Of a DNA stretch of 64,000 bases, positions 54,421 through 64,000 are shown in pieces. Both the position numbers and the translations under genes were made by a program. Under the pieces are notes generated by a model. It worked only from the letters and a program-made list of their open reading frames with translations, had not been told where the DNA came from and did not search any database. Position 1 is the first letter of the stretch. Every line of letters begins with the position of its first letter. This DNA comes from Anthostomella pinea (Eukaryota; Ascomycota; Sordariomycetes; Xylariales; Xylariaceae): contig CAUWAG010000003.1 in NCBI GenBank assembly GCA_963556695.1, positions 1,984,001-2,048,000 of the forward strand, in the 5' to 3' direction.

Positions 54421-56983
54421 ATGGCGACGACAAAACGAACGCCGAAGCTGCCTGTCCAGCAGCTGGCCATATTGGGTGAGCATAGCCGTCTTCCCTTTCC
54501 ATCCATCTCACCTAGTCATCCCCAAAGCTGTGGTCTTCATGTTATTCGGTACCTATCTTCGGGAGACCACCATGAAAAGCAAACTGCCCTCCTGGCTACT
54601 TCACGTATCTACTTTGTCCGCTCAATAAAATACTTGGTTCGTTACTGGACTGTGTCCCTTACCTGGGACCGCAGAGGCTGAGAAGTCCCATTGCCTTGAT
54701 GACTGTCCCGAAGCTGCGTGACTTGTTGAACTAGTGTCGACATTGTCTTATACCAAACTCAAGCAGGCATCATAGAAGCAATCGAGCCAGAAAGATGAGG
54801 GCGGCATCACTCCACAAGACTACTACATGGTGGCATGACCAGGTATTCCCTCCCCTTACTAGACACCATGGCTAACTTAAGCCTACAGCTGTTGCACGGT
54901 TCGCCGAGCCGCTTGCTTCCACCTCCGTCTTCCCATATCTGCCGGAAATGATAGCCGGGTAGGTTGATTGTAGGAGCTTCTGAGATGCAGTCCTTCTGTT
55001 TCTTGCCTGAGATACCTGGAAGGACTTCCATCCTTATGGATATGAGTACCTTCAGGTAGTCCTCATATGTTACTGATCGAATCACCTCTCGATGAATAGA
55101 TGCTGAGTTACTTCTAGGTATGGCGTGCCTGAGAAGGACGTGGCTAAATGGGCTGGCATCACGTCTGCTGTCTTTTCATTAGCACAGAGCATTACAGCCG
55201 TGCCCGTGAGTAACATCTCGACTTATCCCTTACCCCTTATGACTTGCCTCGGGGGTTCAGCCTTGGTCACGGGAGCTTTTAGTCCGGAAACATAGTTCGA
55301 ACTCTCGGGACACGGCCGGAGGTTCCATGGAGAGTAATTGCTAACACAAGTTGTTGCCAGTGGGGTAGAGCATCAGATTCTAACGGAAGGAAACCGATCA
55401 TCATGCTCGGGTTGTTCTTGACAATGATCTGCTTTCTAATGTGGGGAATGTCAACGAGTTTGACTATGGCCATCGTCATTCGTGCCATACAGGGAGGATG
55501 CAATGGAAACGGTAGGCTCATAAGTACAATTTCCCCAAGGTTATCACGTACTAAGACGATTAAAGTTGGTATCATCAGGACTATGGTGGCAGAGATGGTG
55601 CCCGAGAGAGAACTGCAGCCGAAAGCGTTCTCCATCATGCCCCTGGTGTGGAGTATAGGATCGATATTCGGACCAGCATTCGGCGGTCTCTTCGCAAAGC
55701 CCGCAGACCAGTTTCCAGAACTATTCGGCAACAGCCGTTTCTTCAAGGCTTACCCATTCGCTCTACCCAATATCCTGGCCTCTATCATCTTTTTGATATC
55801 TCTCGCAACAGGTATTTTGTTCCTGAAGGAAACACTCAACAGTAAGCGCCATTCGAGGGACTGGGGCCTGGTTCTCGGCCAGCGCATCACCGAGGCCTGG
55901 CAAGACCACCCCCTACGACGACAGGAGCGCCCCCGCCGATATTCGTTCCAGGATGCCGAAGCTTCAGCGCCGCTGCTCCAGGCCGATCGGACCGCAAAAC
56001 CAGCCGTCGCCGTCAAGGAGACCAAGATCGAGAACCCCACCCCGCCATCCCTGCGCGACGTCTTCACCCGGCAGACGACCATCAACCTAATCTCGTATAC
56101 CTTCCTAGCGCTACACTCGGTAGCCTACGATCAAGTCCTCCCCGTGTTCCTCAACTACCCGGAGGAAGCGCACACGCCCTCCAACACGTCCCTCCCCCTC
56201 CACTTCTCGGGCGGCTTCGGGCTCGCCAGCGGCCGCATCGGCACCATCTTCACGCTCTACGGCATCGTGTGCGGGCTCATCCAGTTTTTGTTGTTCCCGC
56301 CGCTGTGCGCGTACTTCGGCACGCTGAACTGCTACAAGGCCTGCATGGTGGTCTTCCCGCTGGTCTACGTCGCGACGCCCTTCACCGTGCTGGTCGCAGA
56401 CCCGACGCTGCGCTACGCGGCGCTGCTGGCCGTCATGACCGTCAAGGCCTTTGCGGTAATCGTCGGGTTCCCCTGCACCACCATCCTGCTCACCAACAGC
56501 GCGACCAGCCTCAACATCCTCGGTACGTTGAATGGGTTCGCGACGACCTTCTCGGCGCTGGGCCGCGCGAGCGGGCCCGCCATGACGGGCGCTGCGTTCA
56601 GCTGGGGCGTCAAGAACCAGCTCATTGGCGCGCCGTGGTGGATCCTGGCGTGCGTCGCTGTTGTTGGCGCGGTGCCGGCTTGGATGATTGTCGATGGGGA
56701 TGGACCGAGCGGGCCACGACGCGCTGAGGGTGAGGATGAGGATACCGAGGTCGAGTCGGCTGTTGAGGAAGTGGAAGAGGAGGGGGATGGGCTGGGGACG
56801 AGCCAGGCTACCATTGTACCCGGCGCGCCTGACGAGGACGTGGATGCCGACGCGGAACGCGAGTTGCTGATGGTCAGCGGTAGCCGCGACAGCAGCAGCA
56901 TGAAGAGCGGGAGCACCGCGGATTTGGGACGCGATTATGGGACCGTGGGACAGAGCGGCAACAGCAGCGCGGCTCGCACGTAG
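54421..56983 (+). CDS. MFS transporter (multidrug/ZIFL-like)
   Basis: Five exons: 54421-54475, 54889-54958, 55118-55205, 55361-55511 and 55566-56983 (593 residues). The introns are canonical (413, 159, 155 and 54 nt) with GCTAAC or TACTAAG branch sites where visible. Assembled, the protein reads ...AVARFAEPLASTSVFPYLPE, GYGVPEKDVAKWAGITSAVF, then WGRASDSNGRKPIIMLG, the MFS loop 2-3 signature. VWSIGSIFGPAFGG is the family motif of TM5. About 12 hydrophobic segments are split by a polar central loop (about residues 220-300). The C-terminus is a long acidic tail. It is a proton-linked exporter by family; the substrate is unknown. The first intron is unusually long for a fungus. Confidence 0.88.
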
Positions 56984-57907
56984 CCGGTTTTGTTCGCAGT
57001 CAGGGCTATGGTCTTGAACGATTGATGGGTACATACGGCTTGAAGAACGTATCGCAGGGGTCGACGGACAGCATCATCTGCCTTATCAGTCGTGGCACAC
57101 GCAGCAGTTGGTGGACTGGGACAATGACCTTGAGTCTATCGCTGCTTGTTCCCCCAGCCGCAGATGCTTTTCTTCCCCGGCCTGCGCTGTCTACCTAATC
57201 GATGGGTGGGATCGGATGGATTTGATGTCCGGGTTTAGACATCGAATGGGCGATGATTCATGACTTGATGGGCAGACGGATGACTTGAGGGTATCATTTG
57301 TTGATACCGCCTATGACGGACGGTACGGTCGATGATTCGTTTCCTCTTCGTTTATTGTTGTTCTCGGTCATTGGGAGCGAGCATCGTCATCATACTTGGT
57401 AGTCATGGGAGGCGTTACCGGGCTAGAAAATCTGCATCATTCGTTGTCTTTTGACTTAATACATTACTCTTGGTGTTGCTCATCTTGGTGGCATAGCCAA
57501 TCCAATGTGCAGTAGAGGTGCGGCGAAAAAGGACATCAGCTCCTCAATATAAAGAAGGGCAAGGCTGTCACAGCCATTCTTCCGCACACGAGTCACGGTA
57601 GCAGCATACTGAGGAGACATATCATAGCAAATTGATCGAGTTTTCCGATTCGCTTTTCATGCGCCTGACCACCGGCCTCGTGAGACTACCTTACTCATGC
57701 CGCCGAACTTGCCCTAGCCGAGTACTTGGAAGTACGCCTAACCCCCTGACCTTGAACGCCTAGAAGAGCAAGAACATCCCTTCATCAACCAAGCCATCTA
57801 ATCCAGAGGTATCACGTTTTGTTCAGGGTTCTCCTCGAACTATGCATTGCCGTTTCATCATAATTCCGACCACCACCTCAATACAATGCAGCCAAATCAG
57901 AAGTCTA
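56984..57907. other. Convergent intergenic region MFS/IMPDH
   Basis: 3' ends of two convergent genes; no gene is seen. Confidence 0.6.
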
Positions 57908-59758
57908 CTATGCGTAAAGCTTCTTCTCGTAGCTCTCCATGTTGACACCACCTTCCAGTTGAGCACTGGCAGTTCGGATCTCGAAGCGCAGGGTGCCGTT
58001 GGCAGCAGCCTCATGCAAGTCCTTCAGGCTTTTCTGACCGCAATCCTGCATGGAATGCTTGAGACCTGCGGCGAGGTAGGGCACGAACTTGTTGATAGAG
58101 CCGCGGTGCGCCACAGCACCCGACACACCCTGGGCGACGAGGACACTATCTCCCTCACTGAAGTACCGCGCCGTGCCAGCATTGCTAGCCTGGGTGTTCT
58201 TGCTGCCAGCACCAGCCTTCTTGTCTTGCATGGCGTCGATACTGCCCATTCCGCGGTACGCCTTGACAAGCTTGCCTTCCCGCGAGACGAACGAGGTACC
58301 AGGGGACTCGGTCGTACCAGCGAGCAGACCACCCATCATGACGGTGGAAGCGCCGAGTGCGAGGCCCTTGACGATGTGGCCAACATTCTGTACACCACCA
58401 TCGGCAATGCAAGGTACACCAAAACGAGCAGCGAAGTTCGAGACGGAGTAGACAGCAGCAGCCTGAGGGCGACCGACAGCCATGACTTCTTGGGTGATGC
58501 ACGCACTTCCGCTACCCATTCCGATCCGCAATCCGTCGACACCTGCAGCGATCAGGCCGGCGGCTTGTTCGCGGGTGACAACGTTTCCACCAATGACGTC
58601 CAGATCAGGGAACTCTTGCTTGATCCACTTGATCATCTCAATCTGGTACATGCTGTTGCCCTGACTGCTGTCCAGGATGACGATGTCCAGACCAGCATCG
58701 ACAAGCTTCTGCAGACGGGTCTTGTCTTCGGGACGAGTGCCAATGGCAGCGGCGCAGATGAGCTGCTTAGAGTCAGGAAGCTTTGACGCCAGTGGGAAAT
58801 CAAGGTTCTTTCTAAGGTCGGATCGGGAGATCATAGAGATAAGGTTGAAGTCCTTGTCGACGATCGGAAGCTTGCCCTTTCGGGACTTGGCAAGGATTCG
58901 GTTCGCCTCGAGGAGGGTGACATCGGACTGAGCAGTGACTAGGTCGGTGACCATGACCTTATCGACAGTCTGGCTGAGGTCATCCTCGAACTGGAGGTCG
59001 CGGTTCGTGATGATACCGAGGAGCTTGGAGTTAAGCTTGCCGGATTCTACAAGACATCAATCAGTCTAAAGGTTCCTCGCCATGATGAGTGACAAGAAAC
59101 AGGTGAGATTGGCATCTTCATAAAGAGCATATTTTTTTCCCCATGACATTGCTGTCTATACGGTGGAACGAAAGTTATATATTTAGGTTTGTAATCATTG
59201 GATGCGGCGCCCATGTTGTGTGACTTTGGGCATGGGAGGAGAGAAGCGAGAAAATGTGCACTTACCAGTGACAGGAAAACCACCAAAGCCCCATTTCTCC
59301 TTCAAAGCCTTGGCCTCTCCGATGGTAGTCTTCTCGGTAATGACGACAGGGTCGTTGATGAAGCCATTCTCATATCGCTTGACCTTTCGGATCATAGCTG
59401 CCTGTTCCTCGGGCGAGCAGTTGTGGTGGATTACACCGAGGCCACCTTGCAAAGCCATGTGGATAGCCATGTCGTGCTCCGTGACAGTGTCCATGGGAGA
59501 AGACACGAAGGGGGTCTTCAGTGTGATTCTCTTGGTGACGGGTGAGTCGAGCGCAACTTCAGAAGCAGGGAAGCCAATGTAGCCCGGCATGACGAGGAAG
59601 TCGTTGTAGGTTAGACCGCCATGCTTCTTCGTATCGACGAGATCCTCGATGCCGAGTCCGTCTCTGGACTCATACTCGTTCAGGGCCTCGAGGGCTCCGC
59701 GAAAGTCGAGGAACTTGGAGGTGCCGTTGACAGCGGAGTTACCATTGGTGGAGGGCAT
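57908..59758 (-). CDS. imdA: Inosine-5'-monophosphate dehydrogenase
   Basis: IMPDH oxidises IMP to XMP with NAD+, the committed step of GTP synthesis, in the cytosol. Two exons: 59758-59266 and 59046-57908 (543 residues). The 219-nt intron (GTAAGT...TGTAG) joins GGFPVT to [12 protein letters not shown]. Order: N-terminal barrel start ([22 protein letters not shown]), the two-CBS regulatory insert (about 115-240), then DSSQGNS and [10 protein letters not shown]. The catalytic loop is [13 protein letters not shown] with Cys at residue 347. The flap [10 protein letters not shown] and the helix before the end are intact. The residue before the catalytic Cys is Ala where many homologues have Ile. 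Transcription is divergent from the IQGAP gene. Confidence 0.96.
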
Positions 59759-60927
59759 ATTGGCTGGGGTGAAAGGAAGTGAATGACAGTGAGGTTGAAG
59801 AAAGGCGCCGAGTCGCGTGAGACTGACCAGTCGGCGAGGTGATTGCTATCTTCTTCCCGAGAGAAGAAAAGAAGAAAGAAAAAGAGAGGATTCGGCGACT
59901 GGACCAGATTTTATTTTTGTTCAAGAGGGACCCTGATGCACAATGCGGGGCAGCTTTCGTTAGTGAAATACTTGGTGTGGGAGCACAATCCAGCCTGTGA
60001 ATCAGCGCTGACGGTGGAGCACAATAGGTACTGCATTATCACGTGAGAGCTCCCACTTGGTGCTGAGGCGGTGACCTAATGAAGTGCGCGGCAGTGAGTG
60101 GATTGAGTCCATTGTTTGACTGGACCACACAGCTGCTGCCACAATGGGCTGAGTGGTTGTGGCTTGTTAAGCTTGTCAAGCTCCATTCAACTGCACGTGC
60201 CTGGTGGGGTCAGTTCAGCTACCTGGCTCCGCTCTCGGTGTGGCGCTGTGGCTTGCCCCTTGCATAAACGCTGGCTGATGAGTGAGGGGCTTTTTGGATC
60301 CATCTTGCACTGGAATACTGGTTGCTACCCGGCTCAATCATAAATAAACAAATTGCCTAATATGGACACACAGTGTACTCCCCTCCCAGAGTACAACCAC
60401 CTTCCTCTCCAAACCAGGCTGGCTGACTGATTTACTGCTGGGGTCGCTTCTTCCTGGCCGGAGATTTAGATTTAATTGGCATATGGTCTTTCTCTATCAA
60501 GCAGCATTACAAGTGACGATATCGCCATTCCTCTGCAGCCGCAACTGTTTCCTCTTCCATCGCATGGGTGCGCTGCGCTGCGCGCGCGCGTTTTCTTCGA
60601 GTTGGGACCGAAAACCTTGAACGTTGGGCCGCACCTCAAGAGCGTGTTTCCCTGTCCTCCTTTCCAACATTTCCAACATTTGCCGCGAGCTTGGATCGCA
60701 ACTACCGACTAGTCTACGTTAGAGCGCATCACAGCAAAGCAAGCATCGCATCAAGCAATAAACAGTCGCATCAACCTCGAAGAACACTGCCCGAACTCGT
60801 CGACAGAGCCGTCCGACCTCTCTCTGGCCTACTCTGGAACCCGACCAGCTGTGATGAGGACTTCAATGTCAGGGAACAAGATCAATACACCTGAAGACGA
60901 GCATCAACCGTTGTTCTCGGCGTCGAC
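59759..60927. promoter_or_regulatory. Divergent promoter region IMPDH/IQGAP
   Basis: About 1.2 kb separates the two start codons. No clear box motifs are seen. A GCGCGCGCG run lies near 60580. Confidence 0.45.
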
Positions 60928-63900
60928 ATGTCGTCGTACCGGCCGCATCCTCTCCGTCAGGCATACACGATTGACCACACAGCTATCAACCGCCAACCAT
61001 CCACAACCTCCTCTTCGGCATCTTCTGGCTATTCCTACACCTCCGATCCCTACGACCTCAGCCAGGCGAGTGCAGCCTCGTCAATGACATCAGATGGACA
61101 CGGCGCATCGAGGTTCGGGCACAAACGTGGCATGAGCGAAGCGACTATCCGACACACGTCGCCGCAAAAACCAAGTATATACGATGAGCCAACGAAGAGC
61201 CCAGAAAGCATGTACAACCAAGCCAGACAGTCGTTACGGTCTCTCCCGCAGGCTCCGGCATCTGGTTCACCTCCGCCACGCACACCTCCCCGTCGTGACC
61301 GCGAGCGCGGCCAGAGCGTCGACATAGGCAAGCTCTCTCTAAGAACGTCGCCCACGCCGAAACCCGCGCCTCGTCCGATGCTCAACTCCCGGCCGACTTC
61401 CATGCTCCTCACTCGTTCTGATTCGATACGTTCAAGTGTGGGTGGAGGCGCCGCCTATTCGCCCAGTGCTGCGGTACACTCTCACTCTCCCCTTGCGGCT
61501 CCTGATCTGCAGCAGTTGGGCCGTTCCTCTACAAATCAACTGCGAACGCTATCGAAACTGGCCCAGGATGGTTCCACTGGTGAATTTGCCATTACCTCGC
61601 CGGCGCAGCAGGTAGTAGGCCTTCGTGGGCGACGGAGGTTGCAGCGAACGGGAGACGCGCCTGGCAGTAGGAATGGACTACGCAGCGATCGTTATGGATT
61701 CGAAGGCCGCAATTGGATGGACAAGCAACGACAATTTCTGCAAGCTTACGAGTACCTTTGCCACATTGGTGAAGCCAAGGAGTGGATTGAAGACATTATC
61801 CACCGCCAGATTCCGCCCATCGTCGAGCTGGAGCAAGCACTGCGAGATGGCGTCACGTTGGCCGAGGTCGTGGAAGCTCTGAACCCGGATCGACGATACC
61901 GCATATTCCGGCACGAACGGCTCCAAGCGAGGCATTGGGACAACGTGGCCACCTTCTTCCGATACCTAGACGAGGTCGAATTGCCCGATCTATTCCGGTT
62001 CGAATTGATAGATCTGTACGAGAAGAAGAATATCCCCAAAGTCATCTACTGTATACATGCTCTGAGTTGGCTTCTGTTCAGGAAGGGCATTGTCGACTTC
62101 AGGATAGGCAACCTCGTGGGCCAGCTGGAGTTCGAGCAACATGAGCTGGAAGCTATGCAGAAGGGCCTCGATAAGCTCGGCGTGAGCATGCCTACTTTTG
62201 GCAATATGAGCGCCGACTTTGGTGTGGAAGCGCCTACACCCGAGCCGGAAGAGACCGAAGAAGAGCGAATCGACCGAGAGCTAGCCGAGAACGAGACGAC
62301 CGTCATCGACCTACAAGCGCAGATGCGAGGTGCCATGGTTCGAATGCGGCTGGCTGATGTGATGCAGCGGCTATGGGACTCGGAAGAGCAGGTTATAGAC
62401 CTTCAGGCGCGCATACGAGGCGACTGGACTCGACAGATTATGGGCTACAGACTGCAGATGCGCAAGTTTGCCGTCAACCTGCAGAGTTCGGCGCGTGGAT
62501 TCCTGGTTCGGAGCAGAATGATGCACAGGAAGCATTTCTGGAAGAGCAAGGAAAAGAATATTCTCAAGCTTCAGAGCGTGGTGCGGGCGATGAAAGTCCG
62601 TGATGAGGTACGAGACACTCGATCTCAGTTGGATCGAGTGGACGGCCCCATACGGAGTGTTCAAGCCTTGTTCCGCGGCTACCTTGCTCGCGAGAAGGTC
62701 GCCGCCCAGCAGCAGGAGACGACTAGCATGACCGGTCCCGTACTGGAACTCCAAGCTGCGATCAGAGGAATGCTAGCCAGAGAGAGAGTGGACCGAGACC
62801 TTTCTGCCCTTGGAGAGGAAGCCGAGGCTATAACCGGCTTTCAGGCTGTGATCCGAGGAATGACGGCCAGAGAGAGAGTGGGCCGAGACCTTTCTGCCCT
62901 TGGAGAGGAAGCCGAAGGAGTCATAACCGGCTTGCAGGCTACTGCCAGGGCCATGCTGACCCGCCACCGGATACAATGTCAACGCGAATCACTTGAAGAG
63001 GAAGCCGGTGCCATAACCGACTTGCAGGCTGCTGCCAGGGCCATGATAACCCGACACCAGATACAATGTCAACGCGAAGCCCTCGAAAGCTTCACACCCC
63101 AGTTTGAGCTACTGCAGGCCGCCAGTCGTGGTAACCTACTGCGACAGGAAGTCAAAGCAACCAAGGCTGAACTTGAGCAACATGGTCCCGAGATTGGCAC
63201 ACTGCAGTCCCATATTCGTGCAGCGGCAGTCCACCGCGATGTGGCCCAGACGTTGGATGCGCTACATAGCCATGAGGCCCAGGTACTTGAGCTTCAGTCC
63301 CTAGCTCGAGGCATGCTGCAGCGGGAACTCATAGCGGCCGACCTTGATGCCCTCGAGACGCATACGCCCGAGATAACGAGCCTCCAAGCTAGGATACGCG
63401 GATCTCTGTTTAGGGAGCAGCACTTTGCCTTCCTCGACGATCTGAAGTCTAACGAGCAAGAAGTCATCTCGCTTCAAGCACTTGCGCGCGCTATGATCCT
63501 ACGCAGCAACGTTGGCGAACTGCTAGGCGAGATTGATGAGCACGAAGAGGCAATCATCGAACTGCAAGCTCTGGCTCGAGGATTCCTCGTGCGACAAACG
63601 TTCGCTGCGAAGAAGAAGCACTTCAACGAGAACATGGCAAAAGTCGTCAAGATCCAGAGTTTTGTGCGCGGCAAGCTTCAGGGGGAGGCATACAAGAATC
63701 TCACAGCTGGGAAGAACCCCCCTGTAAACGCTGTGAAGAATTTTGTGCACTTGCTGAACGACAGCGACTTCGACTTCAACGAAGAAATCGAATTCGAGCG
63801 CATGCGGAAGACGGTCGTCCAGCAAGTCCGGCAGAATGAGATGCTCGAGCAGTACATTGATCAGCTCGACATCAAGATCGCGTTGCTGGTGAAGAACAAG

Positions 63901-64000
63901 ATTACCCTCGACGAAGTTGTTCGACATCAGAACAACTTTGGCGGCCACACCAGCAATCTGCTCGCCAATGCTTCCATTTCCTCCACCAACCAATTCGATC
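60928..64000 (+). CDS. rng2: IQGAP/Rng2-type cytokinesis scaffold, N-terminal part
   Basis: Rng2-type IQGAPs organise actin at the division site or septum. One frame is open from ATG 60928 to the window edge (1024 codons), so the C-terminal RasGAP-like and RGCT domains are cut off. A disordered Ser/Pro-rich N-terminus (about 1-255) is followed by a calponin-homology domain (about 262-385; FLQAYEYLCHIGEAKEWIED to IYCIHALSWLLFRKG). About 16 IQ-like repeats follow (about 458-910; pattern hhxLQAxxRGxxxR), then a coiled region. Most IQ units are degenerate, and several in the middle are near-copies (DRDLSALGEEAEAITGF/GRDLSALGEEAEGVITG). No introns are needed in this part. Confidence 0.92.
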   Translation, partial: MSSYRPHPLRQAYTIDHTAINRQPSTTSSSASSGYSYTSDPYDLSQASAASSMTSDGHGASRFGHKRGMSEATIRHTSPQKPSIYDEPTKSPESMYNQARQSLRSLPQAPASGSPPPRTPPRRDRERGQSVDIGKLSLRTSPTPKPAPRPMLNSRPTSMLLTRSDSIRSSVGGGAAYSPSAAVHSHSPLAAPDLQQLGRSSTNQLRTLSKLAQDGSTGEFAITSPAQQVVGLRGRRRLQRTGDAPGSRNGLRSDRYGFEGRNWMDKQRQFLQAYEYLCHIGEAKEWIEDIIHRQIPPIVELEQALRDGVTLAEVVEALNPDRRYRIFRHERLQARHWDNVATFFRYLDEVELPDLFRFELIDLYEKKNIPKVIYCIHALSWLLFRKGIVDFRIGNLVGQLEFEQHELEAMQKGLDKLGVSMPTFGNMSADFGVEAPTPEPEETEEERIDRELAENETTVIDLQAQMRGAMVRMRLADVMQRLWDSEEQVIDLQARIRGDWTRQIMGYRLQMRKFAVNLQSSARGFLVRSRMMHRKHFWKSKEKNILKLQSVVRAMKVRDEVRDTRSQLDRVDGPIRSVQALFRGYLAREKVAAQQQETTSMTGPVLELQAAIRGMLARERVDRDLSALGEEAEAITGFQAVIRGMTARERVGRDLSALGEEAEGVITGLQATARAMLTRHRIQCQRESLEEEAGAITDLQAAARAMITRHQIQCQREALESFTPQFELLQAASRGNLLRQEVKATKAELEQHGPEIGTLQSHIRAAAVHRDVAQTLDALHSHEAQVLELQSLARGMLQRELIAADLDALETHTPEITSLQARIRGSLFREQHFAFLDDLKSNEQEVISLQALARAMILRSNVGELLGEIDEHEEAIIELQALARGFLVRQTFAAKKKHFNENMAKVVKIQSFVRGKLQGEAYKNLTAGKNPPVNAVKNFVHLLNDSDFDFNEEIEFERMRKTVVQQVRQNEMLEQYIDQLDIKIALLVKNKITLDEVVRHQNNFGGHTSNLLANASISSTNQFD

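Noticed and set aside
56111..57034. 307-codon minus-strand frame opposite the MFS gene
   Set aside because: It is the antisense shadow of a GC-rich coding exon; its composition (Arg/Ala/Gln-rich) is typical of such shadows.
1..64000. CRISPR array or bacterial-type defence system
   Set aside because: No spaced palindromic repeats were seen. The genome is fungal and the repeats are transposon- or microsatellite-derived.

Overview
The window comes from a filamentous ascomycete (Pezizomycotina, most likely Sordariomycetes). The genes have short GT-AG introns with CTAAC-like branch sites. There is a HET gene, an NLR remnant, a Tad1-like LINE, a Fot1/pogo transposon, and a very AT-rich, TpA-rich block of the kind left by repeat-induced point mutation (RIP). 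Most confident genes are ordinary housekeeping or transport genes, separated by repeat-rich accessory DNA.

Layout. 1-391: 5' end of a secreted subtilisin-like protease (- strand). 3.5-4.1 kb: a candidate tRNA-headed SINE whose last ~180 bp resemble the 3' end of the LINE found further along. 4.1-4.7 kb: a small secreted-protein relic. 5.1-14.0 kb: a nest in which a nearly intact 5.6-kb Tad1-like LINE lies inside an older, 5'-truncated, RIP-like-mutated copy of the same family; both insertions keep 14-bp target duplications. 14.0-14.7 kb: an NLR relic. 17.4-23.2 kb: a gene island with an F-box protein, GPI14 (- strand) and head-to-head TRAX (+ strand). 24.3-29.0 kb: the AT-rich block, interrupted by a 1.86-kb Fot1-like element with perfect TIRs and by two GC-normal solo-LTR candidates. 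29.1-32.6 kb: a HET-domain pseudogene (with its own solo LTR) and an ankyrin pseudogene. 32.6-37.4 kb: no convincing gene.

37.5-64 kb: mostly core genes. These are a GPR1/FUN34/YaaH acetate transporter, an AAA ATPase with a DUF7025-like region, a Cys-rich secreted protein, a membrane-anchored M28 (GCPII-like) peptidase, an MFS transporter, IMP dehydrogenase, and the N-terminal two thirds of an IQGAP/Rng2 protein that runs off the right edge. Between them are gene-poor stretches holding a diverged direct duplication, a small inverted repeat and a short AT-rich scar.

The most interesting signal is the transposon ecology. The SINE and both LINE insertions carry 14-bp target duplications and similar A-rich tetranucleotide tails, which suggests the LINE machinery mobilised the SINE. 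The AT-rich block, the unmutated elements inside it and the broken HET, NLR and ankyrin genes give a readable order of events. All calls were made by eye from the sequence; no alignment or database search was run.
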